NCBI RefSeq assembly: GCF_014839805.1
Contig: NC_051141.1
Coordinates: 16,810,777-16,874,776, forward strand
Direction: 5' to 3'
Length of the DNA: 64,000 bases
Source of the DNA: Manduca sexta
Lineage: Eukaryota > Arthropoda > Insecta > Lepidoptera > Sphingidae
The notes beneath the pieces are model-generated. The model had not been told where the DNA came from. It did no database searches and worked only from the letters and a program-made list of their open reading frames with translations. Of the stretch, positions 47,881-61,100 are shown in pieces; position 1 is the first letter of the stretch, and every line of letters starts with the position of its first letter. A program made the translations under genes and the position numbers.

Positions 47881-50800
47881 CCACCACTATTTATTTATTA
47901 GTTTATTTATTGTAAAGTACAATAAAATTAAAGTGAAACCTAACTGAATCACAGGAGTATAGATGCTAAATACGTAAACTAATGAATGTACAAAAATAAT
48001 TTTCAACTAAGGTAAGTTATTTTAGATCGAAATAAAAATACATAATAGCTTACAACTAATTACATCTATATATATCACGTCGAAAAAACTACAGTTACAC
48101 ATTCCAGTAATATAGCGTGATTATAAAATTTAGTTTTCACACGTATACTTATACTAAGTTCGTGAAATAATTTGGAATACGGTAAGTATGGTTTTTGAGA
48201 GTCCTTACTGGCTTACCATGTATATACGGGAAAAAGTGCGTTACATTAAAAAGTAGTTACCCGGTGTAGTGTAGAGCTCGTAATTTAAAAGGGACCTGAG
48301 TAACGCCCATACGATGTGATCGGCCGCCGGTCGGGTTTTACTAATTGGTCGCTGAATTCAGAAACAGTATTTTTGAATACTGTTTCTGAAACGGATGGTA
48401 AGCTCTACCTTCCTCAAAAATGAAAACCGTAGTTCGTGTTGCAACTATATCACTTAAAAGCTAGAGCATATTTTAAAACTTTAATAAATCAATTGTTTAA
48501 TTAAAATGTATCATTTTCTTAGCGACCCCTTCACTAATAGTTTGACATTTAATAATATAGAAATGATTACTAGACATAAATATGAATATGAATTTCGGGC
48601 CTGAATTCTGAATGCGAGCCAATAATTGTTTCATAATCTTAGAAACTAAGACCGGATCTAGATTAGACGATAGTTTAAATAAAGCAAGATCGATACTCCG
48701 TCCTTACAATTCATGGGTATTATTATAGTGCTCTAACTTTTGATACAATGTACTAACCTGACTCCTTTGATATTATAATGCCACAAGGTAATAAACTACC
48801 TCGTGTGGACTATAATACAAATTTGGAAAGAAAAAAGCACGCCTTTTGTATTGTAAAGTATTTTTAAAATCACACAAAAGATTACATGCTAAAATAAATG
48901 CATTGCGTATAAATTTTTTAGAGAAAGAATATTATGGCCCTTTGTAAAGTGAGGGATGATTTTACCTTTATGAATATGAAGTATGGCGTAAGTCTTCGTA
49001 AATAAATACTTAAAATCCTTTAGTGATGAGTAAAAACGCTTAAAAGAATTATTACTATGTCCAGAAGAAAGGCAAATTTAAAGTTTTAAATATTGTAGAC
49101 AAGTTAGACTGGCAGGAAGATTGTGATTTTTAAGGCCAATTAAAGCAGTGCTCCACGCAAAACGGTGCGCTAACCATATATTTTCCGTATGTCATCTTTT
49201 AGGTACTTTGGTAATTTAAAATTGTGTGTAATGTGAATATTGTTTTATTCATTTCATAATGAAAATAACACTAAAATTGTTCATACCATGCATGTCTTCC
49301 TAAAGTACACACATTAATTTGCAACTAACACGATTAGGTACACACATTGGTAGTTTAAATTTTTTAAAAAGAACTAAAAATGATTTGTTTTATAGCAATT
49401 ATTCGTGATATTTTTCATATTAAGTATCATCGTAATTATGGGCTGTATGTGTATGGAACGAATGCTCAAGGCCGTTTAGGGGGCCTTAACAGTAATTTTT
49501 ACATTTTATAATATTATAGGTGCATATTGTTTTTTTGGTCCGAAAACAGTAAATATAAAAATTCCATATTATCATCACCTTCAAACCTTAAGACCATTAA
49601 ATGAGTAGTTCAAGTTATAGCAAACAGTAAACACCCTGTACCGAACGAGTAGATACGTACAAAAACTCTCTAATTCCTCTTATATATTATGCAGGTAAAT
49701 TCGGTTTTTGGCACCCCACACAATGTATTCCGTCTCAAACTTTTGGGGACATCAAAAAGATTTATATAAAAAGTGTTGATCATAAGATCGTGAGAGTGAG
49801 CTTAGAATTAAATTAATTTTGGACATAAAAATACAATTGGGCATGAAACGTAAGAATAATCTTCCTTAATCCTTAGTACTTATTAAATATAATTTATTGT
49901 CACGTCACTTTATAGCAGCGGAGTTCTTCAAGATCCCGTTGAAAAACAAAAAAACTAAATTGTAGAAACATTTACAATTTGTGAAGTTACAAAGAAAATA
50001 ACTTAGAATAAATAAATAATAGGTATCTATATATAACAACACAATATTCGTGATCGTTCGCGATCTTGCCCGGTGTGCGGAACGAGTTTACTCAAACTTA
50101 TTACGAATATATGTAAGCACCCTACTGTAATACCGAAATATAAATGAATTTCTGTATTATTGCTATACATATAGAGGCATTTTGACACCGCATTATTAAG
50201 AAATCGCAATATTAATTTTACTTTTGCTAATATTGTGAAGTGAAAGCGGATCTATGAAGCGATGGACATGAAATTACTACCAAGCTCCTAAATTATGATT
50301 GAAAATAAAATATATAAGTAAATTGTGCCAAAAAAACATGCCTGAATAACTAATATTTTCAACAAAAATTCCAGTTTTACATCTCTGTTTTTTTTATTTT
50401 TATAATTTATAACTTATTCAAATATATGGTGTGCGTAAGTGTATTTATGACTGAAAGTGTGACGTACACGCTCAATAGTAATAATGGTCGTGTAAAAAAA
50501 TACTTTTAATTGATATTTATTCTGTTCGAAACATATACTTTTTTATTAAGTATCTACGGTTTGAGTAAATTACTGCAAAGTGTAATTTTAAGAATATAAG
50601 TTTCATTTTGTAACAAAATGTCGAAATGACTCTATAATAACTAATTAAACAGTGTGTATACGATCATACGGAATGTAAGAAATAGTACTTTAAGATTTAT
50701 GGTTTCCAGGCTCCATTATGCCTAGATCACACGGTATAATGATGTAGATTTCATTGGTTTAGGGACTTATAAATCGCATAGATAGAACGAACAGAAAGAA

Positions 50801-52178
50801 CTCACTAAGTATATACAAAAGGTCTAACAAATGAATTTCAGTTACTATTTCACTATTCTAGTTTTGTAAATTAATCAAACCGAAATAATTTAACATAAAC
50901 ATCTAAAATAGCTTAAATTACTTAAATCATATAGTTCTGAGGAAAAATGTTACCTGTTTTTACAGGCAGACTATGAAATACGTTTCAAAGTTGCATCTGG
51001 ATTTTAACACAAGGTAGAGATCGCTCGATCATTCTTATATAAACACAATTCAGTTATATTGACGAGAAATCTGGGCCACTTGACACCATTTATTTTAAAT
51101 TCACGATTTTAGAGCTTCACTCCAAAATAATAAAGTCCAAACTTCGTGGCGACCATAGTTTGTTCGCCAATATGTTAAAAATACATAATTGTAAAAAAAG
51201 GCAACAGGACTTGAGAATTCATGAGAAAACGACACGACGGTACGTTTTCGACGAGGCGCGGATATAAGACATCAATACAACATCATCATTCAATTTTGTA
51301 GCAGACATGAGGCCATTGGTGACACAAGCTGATCAAGGTTCTCTTAGCGACTTGATACTCCCTAGACAAGCCCAGGCTTGCATGTTTCTACTTTGTTTTA
51401 GGAAGTAGGTATAAGTGGACATCTTGACCACGCCTACGTTAGCTTAGGAATTGGTTTCAGCTAAGTAAGACAAACCAGCCATTTTGGATCCATGATTTTT
51501 CACCCTGTCCTTCGTGCACAATGATATTTAGGCTCAAATTCAAATAGTGTTTATTTTCATCTCTAAATTCTTAGATCCGCGCCTATTTAAAATATTTTTC
51601 AATAGAATTTGCAGCCGCTGTATATATATATACATTTTGCGAAATTCCCACAACGATAATTTCCAAGAGTTCCATGGTGTTGCAAGGTTTCTATTTCATT
51701 TTACACAAAACTTCGTACAAGGTTAATTAAGCTAGGCATTAAAACAATTCGTAAACAAAAATAAGTGTGTAAATGCATTGGCTTCTATATCAATACTCAT
51801 TCCGTTTTTCGTTATTATTAATTCTAAATAATATTACGATAAATCTTTGACATAACGGTGACTATTGCAATTTTGATAACGGTGCATAATCTTTAAGTTT
51901 ATGCACTTATATTACTCGCGTATTCATAAAATTTCACATGAGATTTTTTACATCGCCTGCAACTTGTATTGAAAAATATTAAGTACACAATTAAATATTA
52001 TATTAAGTTACACGCAATCACTTCATTCAGCGAAGGAATACTTACATCTAAAGATATTATTCGACATGCGTCAAGAAACGACGAGTTCCGATTATAGTTT
52101 TTATGATAGCATAGACACAGTCACGAAACACAAACACACACATAATATTTACTTTTCCTTGTGGAAATGGCAAGCAGC
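47881..52178 (-). other. Repeat-poor stretch, possibly the Calpain-C 3' UTR
   Basis: The Calpain-C stop codon is at 52179-52181, and 4.3 kb of unique AT-rich sequence without recognisable transposons follows. On the minus strand several AATAAA-type hexamers cluster at 47890-47915. In a window where repeats occur every 1-2 kb elsewhere, this gap suggests a transcribed, constrained 3' UTR. A 34-bp perfect palindrome, TTCAGAAACAGTATT..AATACTGTTTCTGAA, lies at 48357-48390. No long open frame exists. Confidence 0.35.
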
Positions 52179-55100
52179 TTAACACATTAACGCGTTCTTC
52201 AGCCACTGGAAAGGAGAAAATCAAACTAATAAAGGGGCCATTTTATAGAAATTAATAACAAATAAGGTAGGTACATCCATCGGCACACACAGTCCTAAAG
52301 AGGTATGAAACTCTATGTAGGGTGGCTATCAGGAACCACGAGTGATATTAAACGCGAAAAGTAAATAATATATTTAACATAGTATTTTACGACTCCTAAG
52401 ATCACCTTAATTAAATTTTAGCAAGAGGTATAATTTCGAAACAGTAACTGTGTTATGACTTATGACATATCTATCACTTGTTACATACTTACATCTGTAA
52501 GATTGAGCTGCAATATGTCGGAGCGGCGGGCATCATTCATGTAGAAGAGTTCTGAAATATATTCATAATTATAAAATCGTCCGTTGATTTTGGGACCAAC
52601 GTTGTCCACCACAATTGTGTGTTCGGAGAGCGTGAAACGAGTATGGTATCGTCTGAACAGGAATAGACATAAAGCCCGAGGACTCATGGGTGCGTTAATA
52701 ATCTTTAGGAAATGGGAATTGGGAGGAAGGGGGACATATTTTGGACCAACGGCTTTGCATTGGCAGTATCAAAAGCAACAACGAAGCTCTCGGGTCACGA
52801 GGGTATTTCGGGACCTGATTGGACATTGATATCATAGCTTATGTGCACCATATTTGGTGGTGAAGTCGCTCATTCACGCTATCGAGTAACATCATACTCA
52901 CCGAAAACTCGATGCAAATGCATCACAGCGGAGACAAAGTCCCCGAACCGAAGCATACCATCTTTCCTCATGTAGCGGAAGACGAGTAACGTCATGGCGC
53001 GCTCTGGCACCACGAACCCTACATCGCGAAGGGCGTCTCGTAGTCGCTCTACCCTCAGTACGCCCATCTTTTCGCGAGCATGGTCTTTGAATACCTGCTG
53101 CAGGTGCTTCAGGCTGCAGATCAGATCCTTAAAGTCGGTGAGGGAAATACGCCCTGTACCCTTTCTCTGGCTTGTGTTCAGGAAATTGAAACGAGTGGCG
53201 TAGTAGTAACAAATATAAAGGTTAGTCATTGCTGCATAAAAATATTTGGATTAAGTAAATTAATCTACTCTAAGTGCGTACGGCTGAATTCGAAGTGTTT
53301 ATTAGTCAATATAGCCCGTAAATAGCATAGTTCTTCTGCGAGGCAATTTTTTTATTACGAAAAGGATACATCCATTGCCAGCACTATCTGGCGGCACGTA
53401 TCGATGGAGACACAGCTCTTAATATAATCATTGGGAAGGCAAGCATCTAGCAGTTCCTGCAGCTCGAACACGTCGATAGTCCTGTGCTCATCAGCCAGTT
53501 GGAGAAACAGCGACTCGTACTGGAAGAAGCCATTGCCCTCCGACCCTGCAGGGGCCCTGATTAGTGCCGCCTTCGTCATTTGCGGTGGGTCATCCAGCAC
53601 CTTCATCTTCAGGGTCTTGCCCGAGTAAATTTTGAGGGTGAAGCTGGCTACTTCCCGCGGCTCGAAGGTGGTGGGCAATATCAGATACGCTCCGGAATCT
53701 AAGTCGCATCTGTGAAACGTTTCTCGCTATTTTAGGGTTAAGTTTCGCTTACGTTATATTTTACATGTGCGGGAATAGGTACTAATCAGAGATATTTCGC
53801 TCAAGCCTCAATATTGCAAAATTTCGCAATAAGCAGCTCGCTAGCAACAATACACATTGCATTTTAAACTATAAACTATGACTCTTATACTAATGTAGAA
53901 TATAGGGTACCCTATATTTTTACCAAAACATGTTGAAAACTATGTTTATTTTTCATTACAAAATTATACCCAAGATGAATTAAAAAAATTGTTTGCATAT
54001 TAGACATTCATGACATTTATGCCTTCTATCATCCATCATACCTCTGGCTGACTTGTCGGCTGTTGGTATACTGAGAGTTGATGGTGCTCTTGATTCGTCT
54101 GAAGAACAACTGCGGTGCCGTCTCCGTTAAGAATTTGGGCATCTTGTACACGCTGAAACCGATCACCTTGGGCTCCATGATGCTGTGCTGGTTCAGCGAG
54201 ATGATCACCGTATCCGGCTCCGTGAGGATTATTTGGATTTGTGGATTGGTGTGGAAGAAGTCTGCGGATACGTTATGTATTTGTGGTGTGCCAACAAGGT
54301 TGAACATTCATAATAATAAAAATGTAAGAGGACTTAAAAAATTTGAAACCTTAAAAAACTTGAAAAATCTGCACTGTAAAGTACTTGTTTGTTTTTAAGA
54401 TTTTTTTCAAGTTACATAAGTAATTTGCCAAGAGTTAAAACAATATACCACTATGAGTTCTCGTCTTTTGGCCACGATAGTTCCATGCTACCTTACACCA
54501 AAAGGTTAATGCAAAGAGTTAAGCAAACAGTGTTAATAATAGTAATAGTAATCTATTGAATTAGGTAAGTTAACTTGCTAAGAAGTAAGAACCAATTACC
54601 AAAAACACCTTGAAGTTATTTGTAAAGCAGACCTGGTTTTAGTAATCGTGAAGCACAGCACCGCACTTGTGATTGATGAAAGCTGTTAAGTTCGTCGAAT
54701 ATCCTTGGAGATTGTGAATTACGTTAAGACATAGCATTCAGCGCACCGCGTAAAGTACAAGCGACAAAGACGATTCATGACACCCGACTAATTATTGTGT
54801 TTATAGACCAATATTTCATGTTATTGCACCCTTATTTCCCAGCAATAAGTTAGCATGAAGGCCTTTTTTTGTTATTTACCGCCCTACTCAGATTATGTGT
54901 TAGTTAGCTTTTAACGGTGGCTCCCAATCGCCGCTCTTGCGCAGGTAAAATTCACTGTCTTTTGTCAATTGTGAATTGCGGTGCGCGGAATGCTAACTAT
55001 GCTTACCTACTGGCTCATAGATGTAATGACGCATAGCCACTATAAAGAAAAAAAGAAGCATGTCAAAGCAGGTGCTCATAGAAATGCTAAATGGAATCAT

Positions 55101-58100
55101 ATCAAAGTTAGGCATTGATAAAATATCGCCCGTAATTCAAGTCAATTATGGTATCAGGTAAAGAGTCTGTAATCACGATTTATTTTGCTGCTTCATGACA
55201 TGGAATTTTCATCATTTACCATAACAATATAAAAAATGATCCAACTTAATAGAAATGTTAGTAGCGAAGAACCAAGACCTATGATAAGTAATTTGTATTT
55301 TGATAAACATTTCACTCGAAGTTATTGTACGTACTAAAGTAATTCCTGCAGCCACCAGCTGACACGCCGCGTTTCCACGCGCCGTGATGCGTTTTCATGT
55401 GCCACTTGGTGATATCAGCGAGGGATGGCTCGGCGCGGCTGGTTTCTGCATCCAGGTGCACCATGTCGATGCGCGGGAACAGCCGAAGGAAGTCCTCGTA
55501 CATCATCCAGAAACCCTTGGTGGTGTTGAGTAATCTATCACGTTCGTATTGGAGAACCGTCTTCCAACTAGGGGCAGACATATTTTTGATGGTAATTTTG
55601 CTCCGTTTATGGTGAAATGTGGTAGAAATTACTAGAGCAACGACCTTTTATGGGCAATTCATGCAGGGTTGGTAATTTAGTAGTAAGGAGTAACACGGCG
55701 ATCGTGATATTTGTAAAAGGAATTGTGGATGTCGAGATAATAAGTTATCAGAGAAGAGAAGCTTAGCCGTGGTTGACTATTATAGTTTTCTGTCTAGTTA
55801 TTTGAAGTTTTCATAAAACCGTTTTGATTCTAAGCGTACCCTATAGTTTAACCAGAGGAGTCTTTTATTGTTTTAACAATATAAACCTAAACGTGTTCTA
55901 TGGATTTATCCATAGAACACGTTTAGGTGTGTGTCTAGTTGACTGATGACTTAATGCTTTTCTTGAAGTGTAGTTGCTGTAGTAGTCAAATGTGTAATTA
56001 AAGTTATACGTACAGAGCCTGATCGACTACGATGTGCGAGACACGCGTTTCTCCAGGAGTCGGAGGCCGACGCAGGCGCAGCAGGTATACTGGCTTGTCC
56101 GTCGTGTGGACCTGGGTAACATATGTCCTTGTAGCGAAATAGGTGGTCGTAAACAACATTTCGTCTGTATTATTGTTGATTTGATTTGCCAAATAGCAGT
56201 CTACATTGTATTTTTGACCAATGTTATCATTGTGCATTATGACATATATGATTTCTGAAGGTTAGGAACGCAAAGTCAGCGTGTAATGGATAATCATATT
56301 TAGAAGTAGGCTTGGCATTTAGCGTCATTTGCTTGTGTAAAAACTGAACTATTGCTTACCTGCTGAATATCTGTTATCCTGTAGTTCATTTCGAGTTCTA
56401 GCCCAGGGATATTCCTATCTTCAGCTTGCTGAAAATGAAAGCAAAATTAGCCCTACATCCTATTCAGAAATATGTAAACTAAAGCTGAGAAAGCCTACAA
56501 GTAACTTTGATTCATTATAATTGTCTTGCCCAAATAAAATGACTACACAAGAGTTAGCAGCTGCAGAACTGGGCCAAAATACCTTAATATCTTTTAGACT
56601 TTGCTATGAAAACTATTGTTAGCGCATCTATAGAAATTAACTCACCAGAGGCAAGTGGTGTGCTGTCACAACGCTGGTGCAGGAGAGAAGAGTCTTCAGG
56701 ACTTCAGGGTTGGGCAGCTCGGAGACCACGATTGACTCGGTGATGCCGCCGGTAAGGTCAGCCAGCCCGTCGAGAAGACTGCCGTATTTCAACGCTTCGT
56801 AGGAACCGTGCAATCTGGAGAAGATGGCGTGGTCAGTGCCGTCGCAACGAAATCACATGAATATCCCAATCACGAATCACAATAATGAACCACAATCTAA
56901 AAATTGAATAGAATCACAATACTAAAATTCACACATTACAATTTCAAATCAATTAATTATTCACACCAATTAAAGTACAAAGTTAAACACTGAATTACAT
57001 TTTAAAAACTAATGTCATAGTTAACTGGCCACTCGTGAACTCATGGCCAAGAATCCTATATCTTTTACTAGCATAGATTTTTCAATTATAAAGAACGCTG
57101 ATGCAAATTATAGTGTACCTGAGCTGACTTATCACAAAGGAAATGAGGAAGTATAACCCGTGGCGCGTCTAGGACGCCGTGTGGACTAAACTTGCTAACT
57201 AAGGGCGCCGACAAATGATCAGTTCATACTGACGGAGCTGCGACGCGCGCTTTTAAATTTTAAAGGAGATTTTTCCTTTTTCAGAAATAAGTTATGCTAT
57301 ATTAAAAAATTACAATACTAGAAGGGTTTTGGAAGGATTTGTCTTAAAACACTTAAGTCATTATATGGTTAATTAGTCTCCGTAAAGGACTTCCTTACTA
57401 AGCTATAAATCAATAATTTAAATTCATGTTCGTTTGGTAGCAGATTAATGCCTAATTATTTTGTGATTTCATGTGAACTCTATCGATAGGTTGAATGAAA
57501 CCTGTATTAAAGGGAAAGTATATAGATACTTTCCCTTTAATATATTATTGATTTAACTGATTTTCCGCCTGTGAAAGTACAGCCTTTCACCGGTGGAAAA
57601 TCAGTTAAAAAATCAATAAAATGCGTTGTAATTTCAAAGCTAACACCGCTCCAAGGTGGGGTTCCCTATTGAAACAACCTCAGCAATTAATGTGCCAAGA
57701 GATGAAGAAGAATAAGAAGAGAGACAATGATATTAAAAACATATAGTTCTACAGATAAATTTCTACAGTATCTTATAGATTACTGCACCAAGTTTATAGA
57801 GTTCTTCAAGGTAATATGCCTGCAATGAAAAACATTACAGAGGCGCATGTATGGCGGAACGCAGCGCAGACTTTTTCTACTGTTAAACGTTATCAACATA
57901 AATTAACACAATTAAAAAATGTTGCGTTAATTTATGTTGATAATAGGTTGACAGTAAAAAATTTTCTACGCTGTGCTTTATCATATAAAGGCCGGTCTTT
58001 ATGCAATGGAAATAACAAATTCACACCTTAACAAAAAGAGTTAACAACTTAGAACAAATTGCAACATAAAAAGTTTAAAAAGAAGAATTTATATTTAAAT

Positions 58101-61100
58101 ATATATTAAAAGTAACGAAATTGATTATTAAATTATGTACCACAAATAAAATGACGTGAATGTCTGATAAAAAATTTTACTCAGCTGTATTTTTATTACA
58201 CGGGGTACATATATTAAAACAAGTTGTACATATATTAAAACAATTTAGAATCTTAAAGGAATTCGTCAAAAACTAATATGAATCTACACCATAATTTTTA
58301 AAGGTTTTTGGTGTAACTGAGTGTGTAAATTATTAGTCTATTTTATTAGTTCTATGATGTTTGATAATTCTATCGAAAAGCACGTAATAGTCCTAGTGCC
58401 ACGATGGTTCTTGGAATTATAGACTTACATTTTCACTGTATGGACTATAGAACCCAGTTATTATTATTTTTTGTTTTGTATAAATTATGGAGTCCCGGAT
58501 CTAGAGGGGGGCAAGCCGAGACCCATGCCAGTAATTCAGAGGGCGGCAAAATCTAACTTGGCAGACGAATACCCAACTCATCAATAACGCAACTTTGACT
58601 AGTGAGACGTCCAGTAAATTAAACACATAAATTATTTTCAGCGGTTCTCGAAATGATGATGATGACAAAGACAAATATATATAGGTGGATGGGCGCGGCA
58701 TTTTCCAGATCTTGCCCCGCTTTGAAAAAAATTAAGATACGGGGCTGAAATTATGTACTTAATTAAAATTACTTCTGTGTTAGAGCGATCCGAATTTGAC
58801 ATTAAATAATTTTTGGTAGCTATACCTGAAAGCTTTTATATTAAAATTTATAGCAATTGGATTTTACGTATAGAAAATCCTTTTACAGAAATTATTTACG
58901 AAACCCAATAATTATGTTTAGACTCTAATCTAGTTGCTTACTTGTTTGAAAAATATTATCGTAATAAATGTTATGATATACTAAAAGTCTCTGTGATGCA
59001 ACACCTTTTGGTAGCCACCAAGTAAACAAACTTTAAATTTTAGGGGATATAAAAATTATTTTAGAAAGTCTGGAGATCTTACCGCCAATACAATTTGCAT
59101 ATAACCTAGTATTTATTTAACACGTGCGTTGCTCTAGGTCCGTCTTTGTAGGATATTCTATTCCGCCTTACACCTACCACTACAATTCCTTTAACCAGGA
59201 TGTGAAGACACGCATCATATGACACCGAGCGGTGAAGTTCGGCGAGTCTTAGTGAACATGAAATCTAGTACGTAGTACATATATGTCGATATCTGCAATA
59301 AAACTAATTAAATAGAAATGTATAGGCGAGTCAGAAACCAAAACTAATTGGTGGTAAATATAGTCAGATATACATAATTACACGTACTACCTAAATACAA
59401 AATATTCGTGTATGAAACTATATTATGTACTGTAGGGTCATAGAAAGTTATATAGACTTCCAAGAGGAAATACTGATGTAGAGTTCAAGCGTTAATATTA
59501 TGAAGTTAGCTGTACGTGTTTCAAGCGGCACGGTCAGTTTTGACTGACCGTATGTTATAAACATTAGGTTCACAAAGGGGGACCTAGCTCAGATGTGCGC
59601 AGTTACCAAATTTTGGTTATTGATTTATATATCGCGCATGCGTTTATTATGAGGTGTCCTATGAGGATAGTCCTCTCCAACCTCCTAGTCTGGTCTGTAT
59701 GTACTAATAATCGATTTAGCACGCCGTCTGGCCATTTTGAGTCTACAATTTCGTTGCTAGTAGCAACGGCTCTTTGATGTACTCGTAATTGGCTGGAGAT
59801 CGTTCAGCTGGAACTCTCCTGTAAACGGGTAGACGAGAATTATATTTCCGCTTCGAAAACTTTATGTCAGAAGTAATAATGTATATATTATTGATGTTCG
59901 ATGATTTACATCCTTTAATGGATTACTTAATTCACTTTATAAGTATCTATAATTTATTTAATGAAAAGGGAATTTTAATTAGTTATAGAGCCTAGACTGA
60001 CATCGCCTTTTATCGTTCATCTAATCCTAAGTAGCCATCACCCACGAACACAAAGCTAGAGAAACAGAAACTGTAATATTTTCGACTTAAAAAAGGAAGA
60101 ATTAAATAAAGAAAGGGATTGTAAGAGAATATTTTTGAAACTGTCTCGTTGCCGTAGTTGTATTACGACTACCGAGGGTCCCGGGTTCGATCCCTGGGAT
60201 CCATCAAATTTAAGATCTACCCGAAGGAATATGAAGCGATATGCTCGCACCCTATCACCTCATGGTACTTCCACATGGAAGTTAGTTCCGCTTCTGCTAA
60301 CCTTCGGGTATAAAAGGTGTGAGTATGTGTATTTTTGAAACTCACTTGGCATACGCCTTCTCTAAGAGAGCTGGCCAGAGCTGGTCCGTGTGGCTGGTTT
60401 GTAGAAACGCGAGCTTGCCGTTGACTGTGGGCAGACGGTCGTCTACCAACACCTCCACCCACTGCCCGCACCACCACAGCCGGAACCTGGAGATTATATG
60501 ATGTATATAGAGGATCTGAATTATATAGTATTTTTTTCCAAGCTTGGGTTAGGAAGTTTTAAACTGATGAAAATCAAATATACTTTGTACCCGGGCTAAG
60601 GATTATCATACTTAAAATTCCATAACAGGGTCTGTGGGGTACATCTAGTAAAACTGGCCGGCATAAAGATAGCGACAGATAGGAAAGCTTTACTTACACG
60701 ACGTTACATACCTACTATTTAGTCCATAGTTTCTATTTATCATCACATAAGTTCGTTACTCAGAGCTTGCATATATGTATTTAAACCTCATTTATTCCAT
60801 CACGTTAGTTCGTTACTCCTTGTTTGAATATCTAAACCTGGTACATACATTTATAGGAACAGTGACTGTCCACCAATATGCCGGAAGCTAACAAAGCCCG
60901 AAACAGACGCGATCGATGGCTATGTACATAACAAAATACCCCATATGCACCTCCTGACCCGGGGCTGCCGGGCCCATGCGCTTTCTCAGGCCCGTCACGT
61001 CATCTATATTATTAATAATATAAATTCTAAAGTTAGCGAAAATGTTCGACGTTGGAATGTTTGTTCAAGTAACTGACAGGATTTGGATGTAATTTAGCAC

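Noticed and set aside
52584..53325. Plus-strand open frames opposite the Calpain-C 3' exons
   Set aside because: They are shadows of GC-richer exons read on the minus strand with matched splice phases.
60140..60205. Possible tRNA gene with a good B box
   Set aside because: The head is followed by a SINE body and bounded by a target-site duplication; it cannot form a full cloverleaf as written, so it is a SINE head.
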